Source of the DNA: Limihaloglobus sulfuriphilus | Lineage (GTDB): Bacteria; Planctomycetota; Phycisphaerae; Sedimentisphaerales; Sedimentisphaeraceae | Assembly (NCBI RefSeq): GCF_001999965.1 | Contig: NZ_CP019646.1 | Location: forward strand, 434,001 to 498,000 | Length of the DNA: 64,000 bases | Direction of reading: 5' to 3' | Shown here: piece by piece, positions 55,228 through 64,000 of the stretch | Layout of the letters: every line of letters starts with the position of its first letter | Numbering within the stretch: the first letter of the stretch is position 1 | Translations under genes and position numbers: made by a program | Notes under the pieces: generated by a model | Told to the model about the DNA's origin: nothing | The model's input: only the letters and a program-made list of their open reading frames with translations | Databases searched by the model: none

Positions 55228-55267
55228 ATGACCCTGAATTCGGCTTTTATACATTAAAGCCGGTCAT
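55228..55267 (+). other. Hairpin with internal loop before nrdR
   Basis: ATGACC pairs with GGTCAT and GGCTTT with AAAGCC, an interrupted 12-bp stem with an 8-nt one-sided bulge. It has no T-run after it and may be a weak sulfatase terminator or a leader structure of nrdR. Confidence 0.45.
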
Positions 55268-55296
55268 CTTAGCAATTATTATATCTAAGGAAACAG

Positions 55297-55809
55297 ATGC
55301 TTTGCCCTTATTGCAAAAAAGATAACGATAAGGTTATTGATTCGAGATCTTCTGATCTCGGCGCCGTTATTCGAAGACGGCGGCAGTGTCTTGAGTGCGG
55401 CAAGCGATTCACTACCTATGAAAAAGCCAGTGAGACCCAGAAACTCCGTGTAATAAAGAAAGATTCAACACGGGTTCCCTATGAACGCGAAAAGATTGTT
55501 TCCGGCCTGGAGAAAGCCTGTTATAAAAGACCCGTTTCGGCAGAACAGATCCGTTCTCTTGCCGAAAAAGTAGAAGATGATATTTTTCGTAAATTCGATA
55601 AAGAGGTTTCATCTACATTTATCGGCCAATGCGTCATGAATCAGCTGCGGGAGTTTGACAAAGTCGCTTACATTCGCTTCGCAAGTGTTTATAAAGACTT
55701 CAACGATGCAGATGATTTTGTTACTGAGATCAGCGAGGCAACAGAGGAAGCTGCGGATGAATCTGAAAAAAGCCTCTTCGGCCTGGTAGATGAACCGGCC
55801 AATCCCTGA
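55297..55809 (+). CDS. nrdR: Transcriptional repressor NrdR
   Basis: Represses ribonucleotide reductase genes in response to bound ATP/dATP. The zinc ribbon is CPYC at residues 3-6 and CLEC at 31-34, with DSRSSDLGAVIRRRRQC between; the ATP-cone follows from about residue 45 (VIKKDSTRVPYEREKIVSGLEKAC). The 170 residues include about 20 extra acidic C-terminal ones. No nrd gene lies nearby. A T-run just before the convergent regulator may terminate transcription. Confidence 0.95.
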   Translation: MLCPYCKKDNDKVIDSRSSDLGAVIRRRRQCLECGKRFTTYEKASETQKLRVIKKDSTRVPYEREKIVSGLEKACYKRPVSAEQIRSLAEKVEDDIFRKFDKEVSSTFIGQCVMNQLREFDKVAYIRFASVYKDFNDADDFVTEISEATEEAADESEKSLFGLVDEPANP

Positions 55810-55844
55810 AAACCAGTCTCAAGGCCTCTGAAGCCGCAGTTTTT

Positions 55845-57008
55845 TTACAGTGATTTCAGGTTGCCTAAGTGCTGTTTTCTGAATTCGTTGGGGCTTGTGC
55901 CGGTTTCACGTGTAAAGAATCGTGTCAGATGGGGTACTTCGCTAAAATTCAGCCTGAGAGCAATCTGCGAAACAAGCAGATTAGTTTCCAAGAGCAGTTT
56001 TTTTATTTCCTCAAGGCGGGCCCTCCGTATTTCTTCGTGAACAGAGCGGCCCAGATGCTTCTTAAACCGCCGTTCAAGCCCTCTTCGGTGAATAGCCGCC
56101 GCCTCTGCCACTTCGTCCACCTGAATGAACCGCTTTGAGTTCATTCGTATATAGCTCAATGCCCTGGCAACCGTTTCGTCCTCAATCATAAATATATCGG
56201 TTGACTGACGTGCCTTAACGCCGAGTGTCTGGACAACAACGTTTTCGTATGGTCCCGGCCGGCCCTGCATCATTCTGTCGAGAACCTCGGCGGCTTCGTA
56301 GCCGGCTTTTTCCGCGTTGACCGATATACTCGAGAGCGGCGGCTGAGTGAGCTCGCAGATCGTCTCGTCATTGTCAACTCCTAATACCGCAACCTGTTCT
56401 GGGACAACAAGTTCGGCAATTTTACAGGCCTCAAGTACGTGCTTGCCCCGTTCGTCGTTACACGCCATTACCGCCACAGGTTTGGGCAGAGATACCAGCC
56501 AGTCGGCAAGCTCTTCCTGCTCTCTTTTCCAGTGCTTATGAAGAAACAAAAATGGTTTTTCGTACAAAGCCGGCTCTATGCCCTCTGCCTTGAGCCTTTC
56601 TGCGAAATATTTCGCTCTGATTTGCGACCATTCGAGGTTGCTGAAACTGCAATACGCGAAATTTCTGAATCCGGCGTTGAGGAAATATTCAACAGCGGTG
56701 CAGCTTTCGTTTTTCCAGTCACCTATAACGTTAGGGTAGCCTGGGATTTCTGCGTTGGTTGTAACTATCACAGCCGGCAAATCCGGCGGCAGCAGCTTGT
56801 GAAGGTTTTCTGATGTGTCAAAGTATGTAATAATCCCGTTGGCGTTCCAGTTTTTAAGAAGCGGCAAAACTTCATCAGGTTCGCCGCGTTCATTAAAAAA
56901 CGACCACGGCCCGTGCAGGCGGGAATAACGGGCTATTCCGCGAAGAAGGCCCCTGCAGTAAGATGCCAGTGCCGGCACCAGAACTATTATTCTCGGAAGT
57001 TCTTTCAT
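55845..57008 (-). CDS. AraC-family regulator with XylR/LacI-type sensor domain
   Basis: A 387-residue regulator. Residues 1-270 resemble the periplasmic-binding fold of XylR (RGIARYSRLHGPWSFF, ACNDERGKHVLEACK, VAVLGVDNDETICEL). The C-terminus carries two AraC HTH motifs (VDEVAEAAAIHRRGLERRFKKHLG and SQIALRLNFSEVPHLTRFFTRETG in part). XylR-type proteins activate sugar operons upon ligand binding. It is divergent from the lipoprotein-sulfatase operon, its likely target. The start at 57008 has a GGA 7 nt upstream. Confidence 0.88.
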   Translation of the reverse strand: MKELPRIIVLVPALASYCRGLLRGIARYSRLHGPWSFFNERGEPDEVLPLLKNWNANGIITYFDTSENLHKLLPPDLPAVIVTTNAEIPGYPNVIGDWKNESCTAVEYFLNAGFRNFAYCSFSNLEWSQIRAKYFAERLKAEGIEPALYEKPFLFLHKHWKREQEELADWLVSLPKPVAVMACNDERGKHVLEACKIAELVVPEQVAVLGVDNDETICELTQPPLSSISVNAEKAGYEAAEVLDRMMQGRPGPYENVVVQTLGVKARQSTDIFMIEDETVARALSYIRMNSKRFIQVDEVAEAAAIHRRGLERRFKKHLGRSVHEEIRRARLEEIKKLLLETNLLVSQIALRLNFSEVPHLTRFFTRETGTSPNEFRKQHLGNLKSL

Positions 57009-57132
57009 CGTCAATCCAATTATCTTCTGGTTTTAAATCTGTATATACTATAAATCATTGTCGGTTTATTGCAAATTTATTTTCATTACCCGTCACTTGT
57101 CGCAAAAATATAAAAAATAGTGCAGAAAATGG

Positions 57133-57162
57133 TGTTTTATCAATGTTTTATTTGGGTATGAT
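57133..57162 (+). promoter_or_regulatory. Direct repeat and -10 box before the sulfated-glycan operon
   Basis: TGTTTTAT occurs twice, 11 bp apart (57133 and 57144), directly before TATGAT at 57157-57162. Direct repeats next to the -35 region suit activation by an AraC-family protein. Confidence 0.4.
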
Positions 57163-57212
57163 AGCAGTTATAAATAACAATGAAATTTTAAATTGTGAGG
57201 AAACAGCAGCTT

Positions 57213-59639
57213 ATGAACAGAAAGAAATCTTTTTTATTTATTTCAATTGCGGTTTTATGCTGTCTTTTTGCATCGTGCAGCAGTTGTGAGTGCGGAGGCG
57301 TGGAAAAAATGATGACAAGAGGCCCGTACGGGTTTTTATGGTGGGAGGATGGGTTTTCTAATCTTAAGCCGTTGGGCAGCAGAGAGCTAAACATACAAAC
57401 CAGCAGTTACGGCCTGTCTTTTAATGTGGAAACTGCTGATATAACCCGTTTTGGAAGGATAAAGACAGATTTCAGGGCAGACGATGTCCCCGGCCAGGGT
57501 AACCGGATCGTGCAGAAACTTGAAGAGTCTGAACTGAATATGGAGCTTAAAATCGACGGCAGGCTTTACACCTGCAAGGGCGGGGTTGATTTTACATCAC
57601 AGATTGAGTACAAAAAAATACCCTACAGGCTGATAAATACAGGCCGTTATGTTCAAAGATATGACCTTCTGGGCATTTTATTCGAAGACAGTGACGGCAA
57701 TCCTGCCCCTGCGGATGTTCGCCTTGAGCTTCTGTCCTGGCCGGATAGTCTTACACTTGTTCTTGATGCTGAAGCGGAAAGCGAATTTGAAAATTTTGAG
57801 ATGTCGTTGAAGCTAAAGGGCAGTGGTAAAGTCTGGCTGGAAGCGGATAAAACTTTTGAGAATGTAAAGCGGGCTGATTCCTGTAAAGTATTCAGCACAT
57901 GGTCTGCGGATACCGAATCGGAATCTGTTGAAGAACATATCGAAGTCTCGGCAAAGGCGAAGGAATCTCTTTCTGCCGGATTCGAAAAGCAGCAGGACTG
58001 TTTTGTTATTGATATACCCAGTGATTTCTTTTATGTAGGCAAGCCGCATCAGTCGGTTGAGTCTTGTGATGTTTTTATACGAAATGATTCTGAGAAGAAA
58101 CTGCCGGTGAAGCTGTTTTTCCGTATGGAATATGAGCCGGGTCAGGGCGCATCAGTTATCGGCACTGCTCCCATACTCTGTTACGCAGACGGGCGGCCAA
58201 CGGGTGATTTTGTCCAGATATCCAAAAACTGGCACCGCCCGGACGACGGGGAGTATCCTGAATATGTGGATAACTGGTTTTACGCATATACAATTGTAGA
58301 GATGCCCGCAAAATCCTGTTCGCAATTTAAGTACAAGACTGTCAACGGTTTTCTCGACGGAGTCCCGATTGTTTCTCATTCTCAGCTTTGTCTGCTCGGC
58401 TGGGGCGGCAACCAGCTCTGGGAACAGGTGGCGATAGGCAACTGGGGTGAGGCGATATGTTATGACCCGGATATCGGCCTGAATCGCAGTTTCATAGATG
58501 ATGTCCGCCCGCTTATGGTCTGGTCGATGGGTGATGAAGACCGAATTAAATGGGGCTGGACAAACAATGTGGGCGGCGGCAATTTTCTGCAATATTATGA
58601 CCAGAGCGGCCAGGAGCAGAAACTTGTGTCGGTCAAAACGCTGCATCGCGTAAACGGGCCAAACTGGACAGAGGCGGTTTACAGCGGGATTACACGGGAT
58701 GGGGCGATCAAAGCGGAGATCACGGTTTCAACGCCACGCTGCGAGGACTATAACCGCAGCAGGCACCGTTTTCGGTACGAAGTTCTCAAGCCGGTTAATT
58801 TTTCGCGGCTTGCATTTTACCAGATGGGCGCAGACAACTACAATACCAGTGTTTTCGATCTGATGGCAAGAGGCAGCGCAGATGGCCTTGTGGAAGAATG
58901 GAAGCCCGAGATGGGCGGCAAAAAATATCACCGCAAATCCATTGCCTGCAAAGGGGATCTGCCGTGGTTCTCGATACATAAGACTACCGATTGCAACAGT
59001 TTCAGAGAGCGGAAAGGCGCTTTGGCAAACAGAGGCCTGATCGTTCGTGACTATTCTGCCAGAATCAACGGCACAGATTACAATTACCCGTTCATGAGCA
59101 ATTTCGGAGTGGAGAACGGCTCACCGAGCAGCAATGTTGAGCTCTCTGCTCCAGAGGGCGTCAGCACGCTCAAACCCGGGGATTTTGTGGAATGCAGTCT
59201 GGATTTTATAGTTCTGCCAAAGAAGGCTGATGATTATTACGGCACTAACGAGACTCTCAAGGCTTATCTTGAGAAATACGAGGATACCTGGCGGCCTGTT
59301 TACAGAGAGGCTGTTCTCAACGACCTAAAGGTTCAGATGCACTCAGGTATTCTTGTGGAGAATTACCCTCTTGTAGTTTGTGTCGATGAAGAACAGAAAG
59401 CAGAGTTTACAGTAACCGGCGGGGCGGGCTATGTGCCTGTGATTTTCGCCGATGTTACGTCGGGCAGAGGCTTCCGGCTTGTTGAAATAACAGAGGGCAA
59501 ACAGGTTGATATTCATGACAATATAAATTATCAGCTTGATAAAACGTGCTCTGATACTTACAGAGTAACTTACAATATCAGCCTTGATCCTGATAACGGG
59601 AAATCACATGCCAGAAGACTGAAATTTACTGTTAAATAG
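57213..59639 (+). CDS. Large lipoprotein of unknown function in a sulfatase operon
   Basis: An 808-residue exported lipoprotein: MNRKKSFLFISIAVLCCLF is the signal and C17 or C22 in FASCSSCEC the lipidation site. The mature protein is mostly beta-strand with many Trp, Tyr and Gly (WGGNQLWEQVAIGNWGEAI, WSMGDEDRIKWGWTNNVGGG), as is common in carbohydrate-active proteins. I recognise no glycosidase or lyase signature. It heads the operon with two sulfatases and an esterase-like gene and is divergent from the AraC/XylR regulator, so it may be a new polysaccharide-degrading or binding protein. GAGGAAA precedes the ATG at 57213. Confidence 0.75.
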   Translation: MNRKKSFLFISIAVLCCLFASCSSCECGGVEKMMTRGPYGFLWWEDGFSNLKPLGSRELNIQTSSYGLSFNVETADITRFGRIKTDFRADDVPGQGNRIVQKLEESELNMELKIDGRLYTCKGGVDFTSQIEYKKIPYRLINTGRYVQRYDLLGILFEDSDGNPAPADVRLELLSWPDSLTLVLDAEAESEFENFEMSLKLKGSGKVWLEADKTFENVKRADSCKVFSTWSADTESESVEEHIEVSAKAKESLSAGFEKQQDCFVIDIPSDFFYVGKPHQSVESCDVFIRNDSEKKLPVKLFFRMEYEPGQGASVIGTAPILCYADGRPTGDFVQISKNWHRPDDGEYPEYVDNWFYAYTIVEMPAKSCSQFKYKTVNGFLDGVPIVSHSQLCLLGWGGNQLWEQVAIGNWGEAICYDPDIGLNRSFIDDVRPLMVWSMGDEDRIKWGWTNNVGGGNFLQYYDQSGQEQKLVSVKTLHRVNGPNWTEAVYSGITRDGAIKAEITVSTPRCEDYNRSRHRFRYEVLKPVNFSRLAFYQMGADNYNTSVFDLMARGSADGLVEEWKPEMGGKKYHRKSIACKGDLPWFSIHKTTDCNSFRERKGALANRGLIVRDYSARINGTDYNYPFMSNFGVENGSPSSNVELSAPEGVSTLKPGDFVECSLDFIVLPKKADDYYGTNETLKAYLEKYEDTWRPVYREAVLNDLKVQMHSGILVENYPLVVCVDEEQKAEFTVTGGAGYVPVIFADVTSGRGFRLVEITEGKQVDIHDNINYQLDKTCSDTYRVTYNISLDPDNGKSHARRLKFTVK

Positions 59640-59654
59640 TAATGGAGTAATATA

Positions 59655-61136
59655 ATGGATTTGAGCAGAAGAAATTTTATCAAAACTGCATGTTTATGTT
59701 CAATCTTTCCGGCTTCGGCGATAAAATCATCTTTTGGTGCCGCGGAAAGGCCCAAAGCTGACAGACCGCCTAATATCCTGTTTATACTTACAGACGACCA
59801 GGGCTATGGGGATATCGGCCGCCACGGTCACCCTTTGCTCAAGACGCCGAATATTGACAGGCTATACGATGAGAGTGTGCGTTTTGATAATTTCTACGTA
59901 AGTCCGTGCTGTGCCCCGACGCGGGCAGCTCTCTTAACCGGAATGCACGAGTTTAAGAACGGCGTTACGCACACAATTGAGCCGCGGGAGCATCTCAACA
60001 AAGACGCTGTAACCCTTCAGGAGCTTCTGAAAAAACGCGGCTATGCTACCGGCCATTTCGGCAAATGGCATCTGGGTAACAGCCCGGGATATTTCGCGCA
60101 TGAACGCGGGTTTGATGTTTCAGTTCGACCTTGCGGCGTGCATACATCAAGCAATTTTGATGCGGGGATAATCCGCAACGGAAAACAGGAAGACTCAAAA
60201 GGATTCCGTGAGGATGTCCTGTTTGACGAGGCGATAAATTTTATAGAAGACAATAAAGACAAGCCTTTCTTTTGTTATCTGGCGACTTTTTCGCCTCACA
60301 CACCTCTTGTGGCTCCAGAGAAATTTATAAAGCCCTACAAAGGCAAAACGCGTGATGATATCGCTGTTTTTCTGGGTATGATAGCAAATATTGACTGGAA
60401 TGTAGGGCGGATAATGTCCAAACTTGACCAGCTTGGGCTTGACGATAACACTATTGTTATGTTTATGAACGACAACGGCCAGACGGTAGGTCTCGACCTG
60501 TATAACGCCGACATGCGTGGGTGCAAGTGCACAATCTGGCACGGCGGCTCAAGAGCGATGTCGTTCTGGAGATGGAAGGGCGTCTGGAAGCCCAGAACAG
60601 AAGATGCCCTCACAGCCCATCTTGATGTTCTGCCGACACTTACAGAGCTCTCTGGTGCAGAAATCCCCGCAGGGACACGCAAACGGCTTGACGGTTACAG
60701 CCTTGTTGAGCTGCTTGAATCCAAAGACGGTGATTTCCCCCGTGACCGCAAGCTATACGAACATGTCGCCAGATGGCCCAATGGTATGGCTGATTCTCAT
60801 AAATACGCCATGGCGGCTGTGCGGCAGGGAAATTACCTTTATGTTCGCAGCCGGCCCTGTGATAATCCCGAATGCACGCCCAAGGTGATGGGTAATCAGT
60901 GCCATACACTGCGGCTCGTTGAAAAAGGAGCAACGGCGGCTACATATACACGCGACAATGCGCAGTTTCACTGGGGTGTTACTCCCGGCGACGGCTGGGC
61001 ACTCTACGATACGAAAAAAGACCCCGGGTGCATGAATGACATCTCTAAAAAACATCCAGTGCTTGTAAAACAGCTGAAAGCCGATTATGATAAGTGGTGG
61101 GACACTGTCCGTCCGGCTATGATAAACGAAGAATAA
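59655..61136 (+). CDS. Exported sulfatase
   Basis: A 493-residue arylsulfatase-family enzyme. The signal MDLSRRNFIKTACLCSIFPA has a twin-Arg form. The formylglycine Cys is C86 in CCAPTRAALLTG; TDDQGYGD near residue 46 and MFMNDNGQ supply metal ligands; FGKWHLG is the second family signature. Expected to remove sulfate esters from glycans outside the cytoplasm. Sits 15 bp after the unknown lipoprotein. Confidence 0.92.
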   Translation: MDLSRRNFIKTACLCSIFPASAIKSSFGAAERPKADRPPNILFILTDDQGYGDIGRHGHPLLKTPNIDRLYDESVRFDNFYVSPCCAPTRAALLTGMHEFKNGVTHTIEPREHLNKDAVTLQELLKKRGYATGHFGKWHLGNSPGYFAHERGFDVSVRPCGVHTSSNFDAGIIRNGKQEDSKGFREDVLFDEAINFIEDNKDKPFFCYLATFSPHTPLVAPEKFIKPYKGKTRDDIAVFLGMIANIDWNVGRIMSKLDQLGLDDNTIVMFMNDNGQTVGLDLYNADMRGCKCTIWHGGSRAMSFWRWKGVWKPRTEDALTAHLDVLPTLTELSGAEIPAGTRKRLDGYSLVELLESKDGDFPRDRKLYEHVARWPNGMADSHKYAMAAVRQGNYLYVRSRPCDNPECTPKVMGNQCHTLRLVEKGATAATYTRDNAQFHWGVTPGDGWALYDTKKDPGCMNDISKKHPVLVKQLKADYDKWWDTVRPAMINEE

Positions 61137-61160
61137 ATTTTACAGGCTGCGAGGTGCAAA

Positions 61161-62906
61161 ATGAATAATGTAAATACGACAAGACGGTCTTTTCTCAAGA
61201 CTACTGTTTCTGGCGCTGCCGGATTTGCCGGTATGTCAATGTTTGGCGGATGTCAGGCAGCAAAAAACTTTTTCAGCTCAAACCCAGAGAATCGCCCCAA
61301 TATACTGCTTGTTATAACAGATGATCAGGGATATGGCGATTTGAGCCTGCACGGCAATCCGGATCTTGAGACCCCCAATATCGACGATTTCGGGGAAAAT
61401 AGCGTTCAGTTTACGAATTTTTATGTCAGTCCGGTATGCGCTCCAACACGTTCAAGCCTGATGACAGGCCGCTATCACATGCGAACTGGTGTTGTTGATA
61501 CCTATATCGGCAGGGCGATGATGCGCAGCGAAGAGGTCACACTTGCCGAGATGCTTAAACGCCTTGGATATACAACAGGAGTCTTCGGCAAATGGCACCT
61601 TGGCGACAATTACCCGATGCGCCCGCAGGAACAGGGCTTTGATGAGGTTGTGATGCACATGGGTGGAGGGCTTTGCCAGCCGTCGGACTATCCGGGCAAC
61701 AGCTATTTTGACCCGATGTTGATGCACAACGGGCAGTGGCAGAAGTATCACGGCTACTGTATGGATGTCTATACTGATCTTACGATCGATTTTATGAAAA
61801 AGAATAAAGACAAGCCGTTTTTTGCATACCTGGCAACCAATACCCCGCATTCTCCCCTTCAGGTTCCTGATGAGTATCTTGAGCAGTACAGCAGTTTAGG
61901 TCTGAAAGATAAAACCGCCCGGCTTTACGGCATGGTAAAAAATATTGATGATAATTTCGCACGGCTTATGGATGTTTTGAAAAAGCAAGGGCTTGCTGAT
62001 AATACAGTTGTGATTTTCATGACCGATAACGGACCGTGCCCGTCCTCAATTGAAGATGACAGATACATGGCAGGTCTTCGCGGCAGGAAAGGCACTGTCT
62101 ATGAGAATGGCATCAGGGTGCCGTTCTTTATTCGCCGGCCGGGGGAAAACGATGCCGGCAGAAAAGTTGAGTGGCCCTCGGCTCACATCGATGTCCTGCC
62201 GACACTGCTTGAGATGTGCGGCGCAGACAAGGCCAAAAACATTGACGGCGTGAGCCTGATGCCGCTGCTGAATAACGAGAAAAAATCCCTGGGCCAGAGG
62301 AATCTTTATTTCCAATGGCACCGCGGAGATGAACCAGAGCTTTACAGGGCATTTGCCGTTCGCGGCAGCCGCTATAAACTCGTGCAGGCAAACGGCGTAG
62401 AGGAAGATGCGGATTTTGAGCATAAATTTGAGCTGTTTGATATTGTAAAAGACCCCGGCGAAAAACATGACATCTCCGCCGCACACCCGGAAATAGTGAA
62501 ACGTATGAAAGATGAATATAGACAATGGTTTAGCGATGTTTCATCTAAAGGGTATGAGCCGCCGCTTATAATAATAGGAACAAAGCACGAAAACCCCGTT
62601 ACCCTTACCCGTCAGGACTGGAGGGACACGAAAGGCTGGCAGGATGAACATATCGGCAGGTGGTATGTTGAAAACGCGGCTGACAGGAAATATCAGATTA
62701 AACTCAGATTCCCAGCTTCATACGATAACACCGGCAGGGCATATCTGGTTATTAACAGCCAAAGATATTCGCTATCCGTTCCCGCGGGTTTAGACGAGAT
62801 AATTTTCACAGATATTCAAATCAGCAAAGGGCCGGCAACGGTCAAAGGTTGGATTCAGGCCGGCAGTGTAACTAACGGTGTAAAATTTATCGATATATCT
62901 TTCTAA
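61161..62906 (+). CDS. Exported sulfatase with C-terminal extra domain
   Basis: A 581-residue sulfatase. The N-terminus has TTRRSFLKTTVSG, and a lipobox-like FGGC gives possible lipidation at C31. The formylglycine Cys is C93 in CAPTRSSLMTG; TDDQGYGD, FGKWHLGDN and FMTDNGP are present. The last 110 residues (from about 470) form a beta-rich domain as in the arylsulfatase A-like sulfatases with C-terminal carbohydrate-contact domains. Differs enough from its neighbour to suggest a different sulfate position. Confidence 0.92.
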   Translation: MNNVNTTRRSFLKTTVSGAAGFAGMSMFGGCQAAKNFFSSNPENRPNILLVITDDQGYGDLSLHGNPDLETPNIDDFGENSVQFTNFYVSPVCAPTRSSLMTGRYHMRTGVVDTYIGRAMMRSEEVTLAEMLKRLGYTTGVFGKWHLGDNYPMRPQEQGFDEVVMHMGGGLCQPSDYPGNSYFDPMLMHNGQWQKYHGYCMDVYTDLTIDFMKKNKDKPFFAYLATNTPHSPLQVPDEYLEQYSSLGLKDKTARLYGMVKNIDDNFARLMDVLKKQGLADNTVVIFMTDNGPCPSSIEDDRYMAGLRGRKGTVYENGIRVPFFIRRPGENDAGRKVEWPSAHIDVLPTLLEMCGADKAKNIDGVSLMPLLNNEKKSLGQRNLYFQWHRGDEPELYRAFAVRGSRYKLVQANGVEEDADFEHKFELFDIVKDPGEKHDISAAHPEIVKRMKDEYRQWFSDVSSKGYEPPLIIIGTKHENPVTLTRQDWRDTKGWQDEHIGRWYVENAADRKYQIKLRFPASYDNTGRAYLVINSQRYSLSVPAGLDEIIFTDIQISKGPATVKGWIQAGSVTNGVKFIDISF

Positions 62907-62929
62907 CAGCAAAGAGCAGCGATAATCAA

Positions 62930-64000
62930 TTGAAGTCAAAACACATGTCAAATAGCAGTTTATATGCTTTTGCGGTTTTATTTCTTGTTGGGTCGGTATG
63001 CGTGTTCGGTCAGGGGCGAGTGCCGGCATCCGGCGGCGGGCTTGAGACGGGTCTGGTCTGGGATGTTGATAATTTAAAATCTCAGCCCGTGCGAACCTGG
63101 CCTGATACTGACTGGCAGGTTGACGGCGTGAAGTCTTTATACTATTGCGGTCTTGACTACAAAGGCAGGCCGACACGGGTCTTTGCGTATCTGGGAGTGC
63201 CGAAGGGGGCTTCTGTTGAGAAACCAGTTCCCGGCGTTGTCTGCGTACATGGCGGCGGCGGTACGGCGTTCGCTGAATGGGTCAAGATATGGAACCAGCG
63301 CGGCTACGCGGCGATATCAATGGATGTTGAAGGGCAGGTTCCTGATAAACAGGATGACAGGCACAGGCGGCCCCAGCACAATTGGCACGGCCCGAGGAGG
63401 GCGGGGATATTCGATGATATTAGAGAAAATATTGAGGATCAGTGGATGTTTCACGCTGTTGCCGATGTTATCCTGGCTAATACGCTGCTTGGCAGTATGC
63501 CGGAGGTTGACGGCGAGAGAGTGGGGCTTACCGGTATATCCTGGGGAGGCGTTATATCCAGTATAGTTGTCGGCGTGGATGACAGGTTTGCTTTCGCGGC
63601 GATCGTGTACGGCTGCGGTTATCTCTTTGAGGCTCAAAATCACTATACTACAGCTTATGAGGGCATGGGGCAGCAGTTAGCCCCAAAGTGCCGAAATCTC
63701 TGGGATGGTTCGAGCTATCTGGTGAATGCCGATATGCCGATATTATGGCTCAACGGTGTCAACGACAATCACTTTCCACCGCCCATATTCAACAAGTGTT
63801 ATCTCGATACAAAGGACAGCGCAGTAATGTCCATGCAGCTTGACCTGAAGCACAGCCACCAGCACGGCTGGGCTCCGGAAGAAATTTACGCTTTCGCAGA
63901 CAGCATCGCCAAAAACGGCAAACCGCTGCCCAGAGTGATTGAGACTGGCAAAAACGGCGAAGTATGGGTGAGATTCAGCGGTGAGAATCCGCCGGTTAAA
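62930..64000 (+). CDS. Alpha/beta hydrolase, acetyl-xylan-esterase-like (truncated at window end)
   Basis: The reading frame stays open to the end of the window (357 codons), so the C-terminus is missing. A signal peptide fits a TTG start at 62930, since KSKH then gives the positive N-region; an ATG at 62945 would leave none. VVCVHGGGGTAFAEW is the oxyanion region, GISWGG the nucleophile elbow, and ILWLNGVNDNHFPP the acid-containing strand; KHSHQHGW may hold the catalytic His. The fold is that of acetyl-xylan esterases and related deacetylases, consistent with glycan debranching beside the sulfatases. Confidence 0.8.
   Translation, partial: MKSKHMSNSSLYAFAVLFLVGSVCVFGQGRVPASGGGLETGLVWDVDNLKSQPVRTWPDTDWQVDGVKSLYYCGLDYKGRPTRVFAYLGVPKGASVEKPVPGVVCVHGGGGTAFAEWVKIWNQRGYAAISMDVEGQVPDKQDDRHRRPQHNWHGPRRAGIFDDIRENIEDQWMFHAVADVILANTLLGSMPEVDGERVGLTGISWGGVISSIVVGVDDRFAFAAIVYGCGYLFEAQNHYTTAYEGMGQQLAPKCRNLWDGSSYLVNADMPILWLNGVNDNHFPPPIFNKCYLDTKDSAVMSMQLDLKHSHQHGWAPEEIYAFADSIAKNGKPLPRVIETGKNGEVWVRFSGENPPVK

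Overview
The window looks like chromosomal DNA of a planctomycete, most likely an anaerobic marine Phycisphaerae/Sedimentisphaerales-type bacterium. The support is indirect: several formylglycine sulfatases, DUF1080 domains, paired Gfo/Idh/MocA oxidoreductases with a xylose-isomerase-like TIM barrel, GPH and nucleoside-type MFS carriers, a DUF4954 beta-helix protein, a PPi-type phosphofructokinase and many lipoproteins. No rRNA, tRNA, CRISPR array or insertion sequence was recognised. The assignment rests on gene content recalled from memory, not on a search.

Layout. 0-6.4 kb (+): a GH2 beta-mannosidase-like enzyme, an M14 peptidase lipoprotein, a tiny minus-strand gene for a 26-residue basic protein with its own terminator, a Cys-cluster protein coupled to an unusual signal peptidase I, and a MATE exporter. 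6.4-14.8 kb (-): ROK sugar kinase, phosphofructokinase, a ThuA/DUF1355-like protein, galE, a lipoprotein, an LpxR-like outer-membrane protein, and an 815-residue fusion of methylene-THF reductase, its Cys-rich C-terminal partner domain and a methyl-THF methyltransferase. 14.8-15.4 kb is non-coding and holds two matched 22-bp palindromes. 15.4-16.5 kb: a lysophospholipase-like hydrolase.

16.6-22.9 kb (+) is a ten-gene arsenic island: arsR, an ArsP-type permease, a CPKC glutaredoxin-like protein, an anchored thioredoxin, CcdA, an apparently exported FMN reductase, a Cys-rich protein, thioredoxin-type arsC, an AhpD-like protein and ACR3. It combines standard arsenate reduction and arsenite efflux with what looks like a thiol/electron relay across the membrane. 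23.2-32.2 kb (+) is a sugar-catabolic operon ending in a 1532-residue HEAT/DUF1080/toroid protein that keeps an internal ribosome-binding site. 32.4-36.9 kb: a LacI-family regulator between two GPH transporters, with matching operator-like palindromes, one of which recurs before the catabolic operon.

37.2-55.8 kb is largely housekeeping: aspS, a heme-type sensor kinase, a DUF4954 protein, nadE, hisH-hisF, acyP, a YjbQ-like protein, lon, a parvulin, a TPR lipoprotein, a thioredoxin lipoprotein, a cytoplasmic sulfatase and nrdR. Inside it sits an overlapping AAA ATPase + DUF4435 (TOPRIM-like) pair resembling the AriA/AriB architecture of PARIS antiphage defence. 55.8-64 kb is a sulfated-glycan locus: an AraC/XylR-type regulator, an 808-residue lipoprotein of unknown function, two exported sulfatases and a truncated esterase-like alpha/beta hydrolase.

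The best candidates for something undescribed are the AAA/DUF4435 pair, the MetF fusion, the arsenic redox island, the 808-residue lipoprotein, and the palindrome and repeat structures in the gaps.
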